Source of the DNA: Candidatus Methylomirabilota bacterium
GTDB taxonomy: Bacteria > Methylomirabilota > Methylomirabilia > Methylomirabilales > Methylomirabilaceae
Reading direction: 5' to 3'
Length of the DNA: 64,000 bases
Assembly (NCBI GenBank): GCA_016207095.1
Contig: JACQQF010000046.1
Span: 1-64,000, forward strand
The notes below the pieces were generated by a model, which was not told the origin of the DNA, made no database searches, and saw only the letters and a list, made by a program, of their open reading frames with translations. Position 1 is the first letter of the stretch, and every line of letters starts with the position of its first letter. A program made the position numbers and the translations under genes. This document shows, piece after piece, positions 1 through 11,142 of this stretch.

Positions 1-162
1 CGCGGCGCGCCCCTGCTGGCGATACCGGGCCAGCCACTTGTAGCCCGTCTTCGGGCTGATGGTGTACCGGCGGCACAGCGCGCGCACGCTCGCGCCCTCG
101 GCGGTCGCGAGCATCACGAACTCCTGACGTAACAACACGGTCGACACCTCCTGCCAGGGCAT
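1..162 (-). CDS. IS481-type transposase, N-terminal part (cut by window edge)
   Basis: The 54 visible codons begin MPWQEVSTVLLRQEFVML and contain a helix-turn-helix of the kind used by IS481/IS3-group transposases to bind their ends (ALCRRYTISPKTGYKWLARY). The ATG at 162 has a strong AGGAGGA ribosome site about 7 bases upstream on the minus strand. The catalytic DDE core would lie beyond the left edge, so completeness cannot be judged. The family call comes from the recognisable N-terminus; IS481 is preferred over IS3 because no short orfA-type stop is seen, but this is not proven. Confidence 0.75.
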   Translation of the reverse strand, partial: MPWQEVSTVLLRQEFVMLATAEGASVRALCRRYTISPKTGYKWLARYRQQGRAA

Positions 163-240
163 GAGAGGTTCCTCCTTTCGAAGCTCATCATGCCAGAAAA
201 GGTGTTACCCATGTCTCCGAACATGTGTTACCTATCTCCC
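1..240 (-). mobile_element. End of an IS481-like insertion sequence
   Basis: Between the transposase start and about position 240 lies TGTTACCCATGTCTCCGAAC followed by a second TGTTACC at 222, the TGT-starting, repeated-word type of terminus seen in IS481 elements. The exact outer boundary and target duplication cannot be set because the other end is outside the window. Directly beyond it (255) begins a truncated copy of the long-hairpin repeat found intact at 61869-62042, so the insertion probably landed in or next to that repeat. Confidence 0.6.
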
Positions 241-254
241 CAGTCTATACACCG

Positions 255-302
255 TCGAGGGAGGGGGGATTTCTTAAGCGAACTTTAGACTCAGGACACT
301 AG
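255..302 (+). repeat. Truncated right half of the long-hairpin repeat
   Basis: The run TCGAGGGAGGGGGGATTTCT through GACTCAGGACACTAG matches the right-hand end of the complete element at 61869-62042 with few differences. Only the right arm is present here; the left arm is missing on the side facing the IS481-like element. Its terminal CTAG is shared with the next element at 299-441. Confidence 0.7.
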
Positions 303-441
303 TGTAGTGTCCCTAACGCTTCTTTACATTTACCGTTCACCCTAAGCCAGTCGAAGGGCAATGTTTTCAACGCCTTCCATCTGTGGTTCGACAAGCTCAC
401 CACGAACGGTCTGTAAAGGTATCTATGGGACACTACACTAG
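299..441. mobile_element. MITE-like element, family B (CTAGTGTAGTGTCCC termini)
   Basis: A 143-bp unit has perfect terminal inverted repeats, CTAGTGTAGTGTCCC at the left and GGGACACTACACTAG at the right, and carries imperfect inner inverted words (ACCGTTCACC... / ...CACGAACGGT, plus REP-like GTCGAAGGG / TTCGACAAG). It has no coding capacity. The CTAG at both ends fits insertion at TA within CTAG, the target preference known for IS630/Tc1-mariner type transposases; the transposase responsible is not in the window. Confidence 0.7.
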
Positions 442-483
442 CTCAGTGCGCCTCTGCTCCCTTCCCTGGTGAACGTGCCGACC

Positions 484-513
484 TTGACAATCGCTGGAAA
501 AACGTGCTAAGAC
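484..513 (+). promoter_or_regulatory. Possible sigma-70 promoter for the first glycosyltransferase operon
   Basis: TTGACA (484-489), 18 bases, then TAAGAC (508-513) preceded by TGC, an extended -10 arrangement. It lies about 85 bases before the ATG of the first sugar-transferase gene. The -10 is weak, so this is only a candidate. Confidence 0.35.
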
Positions 514-596
514 CGGTGCAATTGTCCTTTTGGAAGCCAGGGTTCCGCTCGGCGCCTACAGGAATTGCTACTGACGGTTGACACGGAGAAACAGTA

Positions 597-1589
597 ATGG
601 CGACTCCCCGGGTGGCGGTCGGGATCATCAATTATCATGACTACCGCCACCTGCCTGTGTGCCTGGACAGCGTGAAGCGCCAGAGCCTGAGACCCGATCT
701 GGTCATGGTGCTGGATAACCAGAGCAACATCGGAGAGATCAGGACTGTCGCCAGCGCCTATCCTGAGGTGCAGATGCTGTCGATGCAGGAGAATCTGGGT
801 TATAGTGGTGGGGCCAATCGCATCATTCGGGAAGCAGAGGGGTATGAATACATCCTGCTTCTCAATCCTGATGCGATCCTCGACCCTCGATGTCTGGAGG
901 AGATGGTCCGGGCGATGGAGTCGATGCCGGACGTGGGGGTCGTAGGAGGCAAACTCCTCCTGGGCGACTCCCAAGCCGATGAGGGGCCGGCCAGCTCAAC
1001 GCCGCGCCTCCTGGACAGCACCGGGCATCTCGTTTTCCGAAGTCGGCGGATCATCGACAGGGGACATGGCGAGCTGGATGTGGGGCAGTATGAGAGGCCC
1101 GAGCAGGTTTTCAGTATCTGCGGGGCGGCCGTTCTCTTGCGCAGGGCAATGCTGGAGGAAGTCCAGATCGATGGGGAGTACTTCGACGAAGACTTCTTTG
1201 CCTACAAGGAGGATGTGGACCTCTGCTGGCGGGCCCAGTTGCTGGGATGGAGTTCTTTCTATACCCCCGCTGCGATCGCCTATCACCTGAGGGGGTGGAG
1301 CCGTCGAGATGACCGTCGGAAGGTGCCCTGGATCCGGAAGTATCACTCCTTCAAGAATCACTACTTGATGATGATCAAAAATGAGATCCCTGCCCTGTTC
1401 TGGCGCGACATCTTGCCGATTCTCTGGCTGGGAATAGGGGCGATCGGCTACATCTCCATCATGGAGCCCGCCCTCTGGAAGTCCCTGCTGGATCTCAGGA
1501 AATACAGGCCCAGGGCCCAGTATAAGCGTCGAATCATTATGAGGCGCCGCCGAGCCTCTGCGGAGAGGATGGGCCGATGGTTCGTCTAG
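597..1589 (+). CDS. Glycosyltransferase family 2 (rhamnosyltransferase-like)
   Basis: This 330-residue cytoplasmic enzyme should add a nucleotide-activated sugar to an LPS or capsule intermediate. The GT-A fold is visible: an N-terminal VAVGIINYHDYRHLPVCLDS strand, LDNQSN near residue 41, the metal/sugar-binding LLLNPDA near residue 88, and the late EDVDLCWRAQLLGW motif near residue 205, typical of WbbL-type rhamnosyltransferases. A hydrophobic stretch sits near residue 270. The ATG at 597 follows GGAG. It heads the long plus-strand polysaccharide region. The sugar specificity cannot be read from sequence. Confidence 0.85.
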   Translation: MATPRVAVGIINYHDYRHLPVCLDSVKRQSLRPDLVMVLDNQSNIGEIRTVASAYPEVQMLSMQENLGYSGGANRIIREAEGYEYILLLNPDAILDPRCLEEMVRAMESMPDVGVVGGKLLLGDSQADEGPASSTPRLLDSTGHLVFRSRRIIDRGHGELDVGQYERPEQVFSICGAAVLLRRAMLEEVQIDGEYFDEDFFAYKEDVDLCWRAQLLGWSSFYTPAAIAYHLRGWSRRDDRRKVPWIRKYHSFKNHYLMMIKNEIPALFWRDILPILWLGIGAIGYISIMEPALWKSLLDLRKYRPRAQYKRRIIMRRRRASAERMGRWFV

Positions 1590-1697
1590 TGCCGGTCCAA
1601 CCCTATCCGACTAACGACACAATGACCCGAAGGCATCTGGATCTGTCGTCGCATAGTCTTGTCATTTGTCCGAACACGTTGGATCGGCGTTAGATCG

Positions 1698-3149
1698 ATG
1701 AGCCTCGCCAGGCGCGCCAGCCTGAATATCGCGCTCAAGGCGGTGGGCGAGCTCGGCCGTTTCGCCTGGGCCCTCCTCCTCATCTTGGTAGCGCGGCACC
1801 TCGGCGGTGAGTCGTTTGGCCGGATCGCCTTCGCCTACTCCTTCACGACCATCTTCGTGCTGCTTACGGACCTGGGCATGAACATCCTCGTGGTCCGTGA
1901 GGTGGCCAGAGACAGGGACGCGGCCGGCTACTATCTCGGAAACCTGCTCTCCCTCAAGCTGGTATCCGCCCCCGTGACGTTCGGGCTGATCGCGGCGGCG
2001 ATCACCCTGTCGGGCTATAGCTCCGACGTTGTGACGGTCGTCCTGCTCTTCGCGGGTATCGCTGTCGCTCGCGGGGTGCTGGAGTTGTACGGCGCCGTTT
2101 TCAGCGGCCTTGAGGTGATGGGTCGTGAGGCCGTCCTGAAGAATCTCTATCAGATGAGCCTCTTTCTGTCGGGGGGGATCGCCCTGGCGTGTGGGTATGG
2201 TCCGCTCGGGATGTCGGTCGCCCTGCTGATCGCGAGCCTCCTCGTGGTGGTCTTCGGCTCCCGGATGGTTTGGCGTACGATGCCCCATGTTCGCCTGCTC
2301 TGGGATGGAGCGCTTTGGCTCTCGCTGGTGCGGCGAGCTCTTCCCCTGGTGATGACAACCATCTTCATCGTCCTGTACAACGAGAGCGATGTGGTCCTCC
2401 TCAGCTACCTTGGAGAGGGGGAGCGCGAGGTGGGCGCCTACGCCGCAGCGAGCAAGATCCTCAAGACGCTCCACTTGATCCCGATGCTTATCGTGAGCGG
2501 CGTGTATCCTGTGTTCTCCGATCTCGCCATGGGTCCAAAGGACGCGCTCAACACAGCCTATCGCGGAACCCTGAAGCTTCTCCTCATGATCGCGATCCCG
2601 CTGGCGATCGTCGTGGCGAGCTTTGCCGACCTGTTCATCGTATTGATCTACGGGCAGGGCTTCATCCTGGCGATCCCGCCGCTTCGCGTGCTGGCGGTCT
2701 CGATCCCGTTCGTCTATCTGGGATATGTCCTGGTCAATGTCCTCGTCTCGTCGGATCACCTGGCTTGGGCCGCGCTGGTTACGGGTGCCGCGTGCGCCAT
2801 CAACGTCGCGATCAATCTCCTGCTGATCCCGGTCTTCGGGATCGCCGGATCGGCCATCGCCGCCACCGCGACACAGGTCGCCTTAGTCGTGATCGGCGCC
2901 CTCGCGACAGAGAGGGCCGTCACCCGGTCGGGATGGGTCCAGCTTGTCTCGAAACCGATGGTGGCGGGCGCTGCCATGCTCCTGACCCTATCGCTCGTCG
3001 GCCGCGCAAGCTGGATCCTTGCCTTTCCAGCAGGGCTGGGCGTCTATCTCCTGGCACTGGTTCTGACCGGGTCACTTCGTGAGGAGGAGTTCGCCGCGGT
3101 GAAAAGACTCTGGCGCGGTTTTAGACCGAGCGGGGTCCTCAATCCGTGA
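1698..3149 (+). CDS. Polysaccharide flippase, MOP/Wzx type
   Basis: The 483-residue protein is almost entirely hydrophobic helices and matches the Wzx/RfbX branch of the MOP exporter family, which flips undecaprenyl-linked oligosaccharide across the inner membrane. Typical segments are the N-terminal LILVARHLGGESFGRIAFAY, the acidic loop NESDVVLLSYLGEG in the middle, and the repeat-like second half. I chose ATG 1698; an in-frame TTG at 1659 lacks a ribosome site. It sits between glycosyltransferase genes, as expected for a repeat-unit export gene, and probably works with the ligase-like protein at 17534. Confidence 0.85.
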   Translation: MSLARRASLNIALKAVGELGRFAWALLLILVARHLGGESFGRIAFAYSFTTIFVLLTDLGMNILVVREVARDRDAAGYYLGNLLSLKLVSAPVTFGLIAAAITLSGYSSDVVTVVLLFAGIAVARGVLELYGAVFSGLEVMGREAVLKNLYQMSLFLSGGIALACGYGPLGMSVALLIASLLVVVFGSRMVWRTMPHVRLLWDGALWLSLVRRALPLVMTTIFIVLYNESDVVLLSYLGEGEREVGAYAAASKILKTLHLIPMLIVSGVYPVFSDLAMGPKDALNTAYRGTLKLLLMIAIPLAIVVASFADLFIVLIYGQGFILAIPPLRVLAVSIPFVYLGYVLVNVLVSSDHLAWAALVTGAACAINVAINLLLIPVFGIAGSAIAATATQVALVVIGALATERAVTRSGWVQLVSKPMVAGAAMLLTLSLVGRASWILAFPAGLGVYLLALVLTGSLREEEFAAVKRLWRGFRPSGVLNP

Positions 3150-3318
3150 CGAACCTGACACGCGTCTTTCCGGGAGGTGGAGTGGCGGGGGATCACCTTG
3201 TCCCGGTGATCATCCATCGAGTGGGACGCGCGCGGTGTTGTGAGTCATTGCTTCTAAAGTCTGCTGTGTAATTGTTACAGACTTTCATGCCCATTGGCGC
3301 GCCGAAGGCTCATGAGGT

Positions 3319-4290
3319 ATGGCGAGGTGGGTGAGAATGCCCTGTAGGATCTGTGGCAGCGTGGGCAATCACAGGACGTATGAAGCGCGAGAAATGATGA
3401 TCGGGCTGCGAGACCCCTTTCGTTATTTCCTGTGCGCCGCCTGTGGATGCTTGCAGATTGCCGAGATTCCAGGTTCGATGGCTCAATACTACCCGTCAGC
3501 GTACTACAGTTTTGTCCATGAGCCATCGGCTGACGGTCGGCTGATGAAGTGGGCGAGACGACAGCGCGCGAGGTATGCCGTGTACAACGAGGGTCTGATC
3601 GGGAAACTCATTTACGAGAAGGCCCCCAACCCCGCCCTTCGAAGCCTGTGGGGCCTCAGGATCACAACAGATTCCTCCATCTTGGATGTCGGATGTGGCT
3701 CGGGGTCAGTCCTGTACGCGCTGCAACAGATCGGCTTTAAGAACCTCCTCGGGATCGACCCCTACATCGAGGGGCCGACTGACCATGAGAACGGGGCGCC
3801 GGTGCTCAAGCGCACCATCCATGATCTCACGGGGCAGTGGGATATCATCATGTTTCACCACTCGTTCGAACACCTCGTCGATCCCCTTGCGACCCTCCGT
3901 GCCGCGTCGAAGCTGCTCTCCGAGGAAGGTCTCTGCATCGTCAGGACCCCGATCGTGTCCTCGTACGCATGGAAACGCTATGGAGTCCACTGGGTCCAAC
4001 TGGATGCCCCGAGGCACTTTTTCCTCCACTCCCTGGACAGCATCGCGCTCCTGAGCGAGCAGGCGGGCCTGATTGTCGAAAACATCGTGTTTGACTCAAC
4101 TGCGATGCAATTTTGGGGGAGCGAGCAATATCTCAGGGACATTCCGCTCTTTTCGGAGCGTTCATATGTGGTGAATCCCTCGAAGGCGATCTTCTCCAGG
4201 GGAGAGATCGATGCCTACGCGAAGGGGGCGCGCCAATTGAATCTCGAGCAGCAGGGAGATCAGGCGGCGTTTTATCTGAGGAAGCGATGA
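3319..4290 (+). CDS. Class I SAM-dependent methyltransferase with N-terminal zinc-ribbon-like segment
   Basis: The 323-residue protein starts with paired cysteines (CRICGS near residue 9 and CAACGC near 40), a zinc-ribbon-like head common in sugar C- or O-methyltransferases. The SAM-binding motif ILDVGCGSGSVLYAL follows near residue 119 and a HHSFEHL post-motif near 178. The substrate is probably a nucleotide sugar or glycan, inferred from context only. ATG at 3319; ATG 3337 with GAGGTGGGTGAG ahead is possible. It overlaps the next gene by ATGA. Confidence 0.8.
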   Translation: MARWVRMPCRICGSVGNHRTYEAREMMIGLRDPFRYFLCAACGCLQIAEIPGSMAQYYPSAYYSFVHEPSADGRLMKWARRQRARYAVYNEGLIGKLIYEKAPNPALRSLWGLRITTDSSILDVGCGSGSVLYALQQIGFKNLLGIDPYIEGPTDHENGAPVLKRTIHDLTGQWDIIMFHHSFEHLVDPLATLRAASKLLSEEGLCIVRTPIVSSYAWKRYGVHWVQLDAPRHFFLHSLDSIALLSEQAGLIVENIVFDSTAMQFWGSEQYLRDIPLFSERSYVVNPSKAIFSRGEIDAYAKGARQLNLEQQGDQAAFYLRKR

Positions 4291-5606
4291 CGAGGGGCCG
4301 CGATCCCGTGGAAGGCATGGCCGACCCTCTGCGCAGTCCACCTGGTCTTCAAGATCGCGCCGCGACGAGACGGGCCATGATCGCTGAGCCGAGGGTCGCC
4401 CTCGTCCACGACTGGCTGACCGGAATGCGAGGGGCGGAGCGCTGCCTGGAGGTCTTCTGCGAGCTCTTTCCCCGGGCGGATCTCTTCACCTTGCTTCACA
4501 TCCCTGGAAGCGTCTCGAGCATTATTGAGTCGATGAACGTGCGTACATCCTTTATCCAGCGGCTCCCGTTCCTCCAACAGAAATACCGCTATTACCTCCC
4601 CTTATTTCCAGCAGCGATCGAACGCTTTGACCTGCGCGGCTACGACCTGATCTTGTCCAGCAGCCATTGTGTTGCGAAAGGGGTGAAAAGACCTCCTGGT
4701 GCTCTTCACCTCGCGTACGTGTACACCCCCATGCGGTACATTTGGGATCTTCACGACGAGTACGTTGCCCCTGCGAGGATGGGCGTGTTGTCGCGCACTT
4801 TGCTGCGCGCCGAAGCTCCTCGCCTCCAGCGATGGGATCTGGCCTCCAATAGCAGGGTTGATTACTTTATCGCGGTCTCTGGACATGCGGCCGCTCGAAT
4901 CAGACGACACTACGGCCGGGAGGCGGACGTGATCTACCCCCCAGTCGATATTGCTAGATTTTACCCTTCGAAGAAAGTTGAGAACTATTACTTAGTGGTG
5001 TCGGGGTTTGCGCCTTACAAGCGTATTGACCTGGCCATCGAGGCGTTCAATCGATTGGGACGGCCACTGTGGATCGTCGGAGGAGGGCAGGAAGACCGGC
5101 GCCTTCGGCGCCAGGCCGGCCCCGGTATCAGATTTTTGGGCCGACTCCCCGATCCGGAAATCGCCGAGCTCCTTGCGCGATGCAAGGCCCTTGTCTTTCC
5201 TGGAGAGGATGAATTCGGCATAGTTCCCATCGAGGCCATGGCCTCCGGCCGACCGGTCATCGCTTATGGGCAGGGTGGCGCGCTGGAAACAGTCGTCCCG
5301 ATAAACAGTGCGACGTGCGAAGTGCGAAGTGCGAAGTGCGAAGTGCCGTCCGTTATACCCCGCACCTCGGACCTCGCACCGCCAACGGGCGTCTTCTTCT
5401 ACGAGCCGACATCCGATTCCCTGATGAACGCCCTCCGCCTGTTCGAGGAGCATGAAGGGGTATTCCAGACGGAGAGGCTCCGAGAACATAGCCTCCAGTT
5501 CGATCGGGCGATCTTCAGGGCACGGATTGAGTCGTTCATTCAGGGGACGTCCAAGGAATGGAGGGAAACACATCCACTCACCGAGAGGCCAGTCGCTTCA
5601 TGTTGA
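4287..5606 (+). CDS. Glycosyltransferase family 4 containing an in-frame repeat
   Basis: A GT-B retaining transferase of about 439 residues. The family's usual start, RVALVHDWLTGMRGAERCLE, begins about 33 residues in; I took the ATGA-coupled ATG at 4287 with GAGGA ahead, and ATG 4377 is the alternative. The acceptor half includes LAYVYTPMRYIWDLHDEY and the donor half PPVDIARFYP, SGFAPYKRIDLAIEAF and FPGEDEFGIVPIEAMASGRP (the E-x7-E region). Codons from 5308 to about 5391 are a heptanucleotide-repeat insertion (SATCEVRSAKCEV...) that keeps the frame, after which normal family sequence (GVFFYEPTSDSLMNAL) resumes. Confidence 0.85.
   Translation: MTRGRDPVEGMADPLRSPPGLQDRAATRRAMIAEPRVALVHDWLTGMRGAERCLEVFCELFPRADLFTLLHIPGSVSSIIESMNVRTSFIQRLPFLQQKYRYYLPLFPAAIERFDLRGYDLILSSSHCVAKGVKRPPGALHLAYVYTPMRYIWDLHDEYVAPARMGVLSRTLLRAEAPRLQRWDLASNSRVDYFIAVSGHAAARIRRHYGREADVIYPPVDIARFYPSKKVENYYLVVSGFAPYKRIDLAIEAFNRLGRPLWIVGGGQEDRRLRRQAGPGIRFLGRLPDPEIAELLARCKALVFPGEDEFGIVPIEAMASGRPVIAYGQGGALETVVPINSATCEVRSAKCEVPSVIPRTSDLAPPTGVFFYEPTSDSLMNALRLFEEHEGVFQTERLREHSLQFDRAIFRARIESFIQGTSKEWRETHPLTERPVASC
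5308..5391 (+). repeat. Heptanucleotide tandem repeat with inverted partner inside a glycosyltransferase gene
   Basis: One GTGCGAC is followed by four perfect GTGCGAA units (5315-5342) and then GTGCC. About 20 bases on, CCCGCACCTCGGACCTCGCA forms the complementary half. The unit length of 7 is not a multiple of 3, so gain or loss of a unit would shift the reading frame. The same word family occurs at 9316-9393, 13219-13297 and 50262-50346. Confidence 0.85.
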
Positions 5607-7018
5607 AAGAACGATTGGAGAATCTCAAACGGGTGGTCGTCACTCTGGATTTGATTCTTACGGCGGCCTCGTTGGTGATCGCGTACCATCTGAGGGATTT
5701 TCTGTTCCGTGGATACCGAGCGCCGCTCTACCCGTTGTCGACGTACCTCTGGCTGCTTGTAGTCATTCTCCCCTCGTGGTACTTCTCCCTCAATCTGGCA
5801 GGGGCATACGCCTTGGAAGAACCCCGATCACGGCGTCGAGTGGCTTGGGATGTTGCTAGGGGGGTATCGTTGGGGATCGGTTTCTACGGCGCCGTGACAT
5901 TCCTTGTGCACATCTATTACGTTAGCCGGCTGTTCATCGGGCTATTCGCCATCACCGATTTCTTGCTCCTCACCTCCGCTCGCCTTGTGATCTCCGCCGC
6001 CCTCGAAGCGTATGCGAGGAAGGGTGTGTACCGGAAGGCGATCCTCATTTTCGGTACGGGCGAGAAGGGTCGGACCCTTGTCTCAACCATCCAAGCCCAC
6101 CCAGAATGGGGACTACACATCGTTGGGTGCCTGGACCTCGATCCTGCAATGGTAGGAAAACAGGTGCTAGGCGTTCCCGTTCTAGGGAGCTCTTCCGACC
6201 TCGGCGACGTGCTTGAGAAGGAGGTCATCGATGAGGTGATCTTCGCCCTCCCATTGGACTCTCTCCATGAGGCCATCAGGTTGATAACTGTTTGTGAGGA
6301 GGTCGGCGTGCGCAGCCGCATCCTCACGGATTTCTATCGGCCTGCCATCGCCCGGATGCACTTCGATGAATTTCAAGGGATCCCCATGGTGAGCTTCAGT
6401 CCCACGCCCATCCAGCACGGGATGCTGTTCTGCAAGCGAGTGGTGGATCTACTTGGTTCCTCAATCGCTCTCGCCCTTCTCTTTCCGGTCGCCATCTTGA
6501 TCGCCCTCGCTGTCAAGCTCACGACGCCTGGCCCCATATGTTTTATTCAAGAGCGCTGTGGTCTCAACGGGCGCCTGTTCAAGCTGCTGAAATTTCGTAC
6601 CATGGTTCGCAACGCCGAGGAGCTGAAAAGCAGCTTGAGTCCCTATAATGAGATGTCGGGACCAGTGTTTAAGATGAGAGATGACCCTCGGGTAACATTC
6701 GTCGGGCGGTTCTTACGCAAGTTCAGCCTTGATGAGCTACCCCAGTTGATCAACGTGCTCAAGGGCGATATGAGTTTGGTTGGGCCACGCCCCCCAACGC
6801 CTGATGAGGTGCGGAAGTACGACCGCTGGCAGCGGCGACGCTTGAGCATGAAGCCGGGGCTCACGTGCCTCTGGCAATGCAGCGGCCGCAGCCGAGTCGA
6901 TTTTGATGAGTGGATGAAGCTCGATTTGGAATACATCGATCGGTGGTCGCTCGGCCTCGATCTTAAGATTCTCCTCAAGACGATTCCTATGGTCATTCTG
7001 GGGATCGGCGCCCGATGA
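5600..7018 (+). CDS. Undecaprenyl-phosphate sugar phosphotransferase (WcaJ/polyprenyl glycosylphosphotransferase)
   Basis: This membrane enzyme, about 472 residues, starts repeat-unit assembly by moving a sugar-1-phosphate onto undecaprenyl phosphate. It has four to five N-terminal membrane segments, a CoA-binding-like Rossmann section ([14 protein letters not shown] near residue 150) and the C-terminal catalytic domain ([60 protein letters not shown]). ATG 5600 overlaps the preceding stop; an ATG at 5558 is also open. It marks this region as EPS/O-antigen biosynthesis. Glucose or galactose phosphate are the usual donors; the actual one is not known. Confidence 0.9.
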   Translation: MLKERLENLKRVVVTLDLILTAASLVIAYHLRDFLFRGYRAPLYPLSTYLWLLVVILPSWYFSLNLAGAYALEEPRSRRRVAWDVARGVSLGIGFYGAVTFLVHIYYVSRLFIGLFAITDFLLLTSARLVISAALEAYARKGVYRKAILIFGTGEKGRTLVSTIQAHPEWGLHIVGCLDLDPAMVGKQVLGVPVLGSSSDLGDVLEKEVIDEVIFALPLDSLHEAIRLITVCEEVGVRSRILTDFYRPAIARMHFDEFQGIPMVSFSPTPIQHGMLFCKRVVDLLGSSIALALLFPVAILIALAVKLTTPGPICFIQERCGLNGRLFKLLKFRTMVRNAEELKSSLSPYNEMSGPVFKMRDDPRVTFVGRFLRKFSLDELPQLINVLKGDMSLVGPRPPTPDEVRKYDRWQRRRLSMKPGLTCLWQCSGRSRVDFDEWMKLDLEYIDRWSLGLDLKILLKTIPMVILGIGAR

Positions 7019-7027
7019 GCTTTTGAG

Positions 7028-7258
7028 CGTCTCCGTTCCAGCGATGGCCACGACAAGACGAATTGCTTCGCTGAGACACAAGAAGGCTCCCGGGTACTGC
7101 GCCTTTGGGACAAACACGCGCCGGCGGATACTGACCTGATGGTGGAGAAGATCGCCGACGGGGTCACCGGCGCTTACCAGAGCCTTTTCGCTACAGGGCG
7201 GAGAGGGAAAGAAACAGCCAAACAAGAGCCTGAGGAACCTCTACAAGGAGACACGTGA
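7028..7258 (+). pseudogene. Remnant of a DUF559-type (endonuclease-fold) protein, C-terminal part
   Basis: An open frame without a start reads [20 protein letters not shown] and then [20 protein letters not shown] before ending at TGA 7258. The VLRxWD core followed by a short helix resembles the end of DUF559 (Vsr-like endonuclease fold) proteins, where RVLRFWN precedes the final helix. The part that would carry the N-terminal catalytic region is missing. Its stop overlaps the GTG of the next gene. The match is short, so the family is tentative. Confidence 0.35.
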
Positions 7259-8217
7259 AGATTTTGGTCACGGGAGGGGCTGGGTTCATCGGATCGCACG
7301 TGGTGGATGCGTTGGTGCGAGAGGGCCATCAAGTGGTTGTCGTGGACGACCTCTCGATGGGCCGGCGGGAACAGGTCAGTCCAGCCGCTCGCTTCCACCA
7401 GGTGGACATTCGCCAGCGAGACGCCATGGAGGAGGTCTTTCGCGCCGAACACCCAGAAGTGGTCAACCATCACGCGGCCCAGGGCAACCTGAGGCGGTCG
7501 ATGACCGAACCGTCGTTTGACGCCTCGGTAAATATTCTGGGTTCGCTGATTCTGATCGAGCTCTCCCTGGCGTACAGGGTCAAGAGGTTTGTCTATATCT
7601 CGTCGGGCGGGGCTGTGTACGGCAAGCCCCAGCGTTTGCCGGTTGACGAGGACCATCCGATCCGCCCGGTGTCCGCCTATGGGGTGAGCAAATACAGTGT
7701 GGAGCAGTACCTGGATCTGTACCGCTCTGTGTCGGGGCTGGACTACACGATCCTGCGGTATGGCAATGTCTATGGCCCACGACAGGACCCCCGGGGCGAA
7801 GCCGGTGTCGTAGCAATCTTCAGCCGGCAGATGCTGGTCGGCGAGCGCCCGACCATCTTCGGCGATGGTACCAAAACGCGGGATTACGTCCACGTGGACG
7901 ATATCGTCCGAGCGAACCTCCTCGCAATGGCGCAGAAGAGGGCCGTCGGTCGGGTGTACAACCTCGGCCGCGGCAGCGAGGTGAGCGATCGGCAGATCTT
8001 TGAGTTGGTGCGATCCTCGGTGGGCGTCACCATGGAGCCGATTCTGGCGGCCAAACGTCCGGGTGAGATCGACCGGATCTGCCTGGACCCCTCTCGCGCC
8101 AAAGCCACGCTTGGCTGGGAACCGAGCATTCCGCTGGAGGAGGGGATCGGCCGCACTGTGGAGTTCTATCGGGGTGGAGGAGGGCGCAGGCTCGCGCGGG
8201 ATAGTGATCGAGTGTGA
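7255..8217 (+). CDS. NAD-dependent sugar epimerase/dehydratase (UDP-glucose 4-epimerase-like)
   Basis: A 320-residue extended short-chain dehydrogenase. The NAD-binding GGAGFIGSHVVDAL lies at residues 7-20, the catalytic YGVSK (YxxxK) near residue 142, and RYGNVYGPRQDP and RDYVHVDDIVRA are the usual sugar-nucleotide site motifs. It should interconvert a nucleotide sugar such as UDP-Glc/UDP-Gal or UDP-GlcA/GalA for the surrounding transferases. GTG at 7255 with AAGGAG ahead. The exact substrate cannot be assigned from sequence. Confidence 0.85.
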   Translation: MKILVTGGAGFIGSHVVDALVREGHQVVVVDDLSMGRREQVSPAARFHQVDIRQRDAMEEVFRAEHPEVVNHHAAQGNLRRSMTEPSFDASVNILGSLILIELSLAYRVKRFVYISSGGAVYGKPQRLPVDEDHPIRPVSAYGVSKYSVEQYLDLYRSVSGLDYTILRYGNVYGPRQDPRGEAGVVAIFSRQMLVGERPTIFGDGTKTRDYVHVDDIVRANLLAMAQKRAVGRVYNLGRGSEVSDRQIFELVRSSVGVTMEPILAAKRPGEIDRICLDPSRAKATLGWEPSIPLEEGIGRTVEFYRGGGGRRLARDSDRV

Positions 8218-8362
8218 GGGGGCCCCGCGCGACGAGACACTGCTCGCACCCGAACAGAGAAAGCAATTGAATTTTCCGGAAACTTAAGGTAGCCTGGCTT
8301 CATTCGCGTAACTGTTAGAGGCTATTCTGCCGAGAGGTGCGCCAATCCGGTACCAGGAGATA

Positions 8363-11012
<2,650 letters not shown>

Positions 11013-11142
11013 GGACGGCGAGTCGGCGCGCGGAAGGGGAAGTCGATGGTGGGCGCATGGGCGTGGGGGGTCAGGCGAGAGAGGAAAGGGTAATCCTCCC
11101 TCCGGCCGCGGCAGGCCGAATGACAGGGGGACCTGATAGGTT

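Noticed and set aside
1662-2759. 365-residue minus-strand frame opposite the flippase gene
   Set aside because: Highly charged, low-complexity composition typical of antisense to membrane-protein codons.
3200-3260. GATCACC-GGTGATC hairpin as a terminator after the flippase gene
   Set aside because: The stem is only 7 bases and no T-run follows.
5308-5391. Short tandem repeats as a CRISPR array
   Set aside because: Units are 7 bases with no spacers and lie inside a coding frame.
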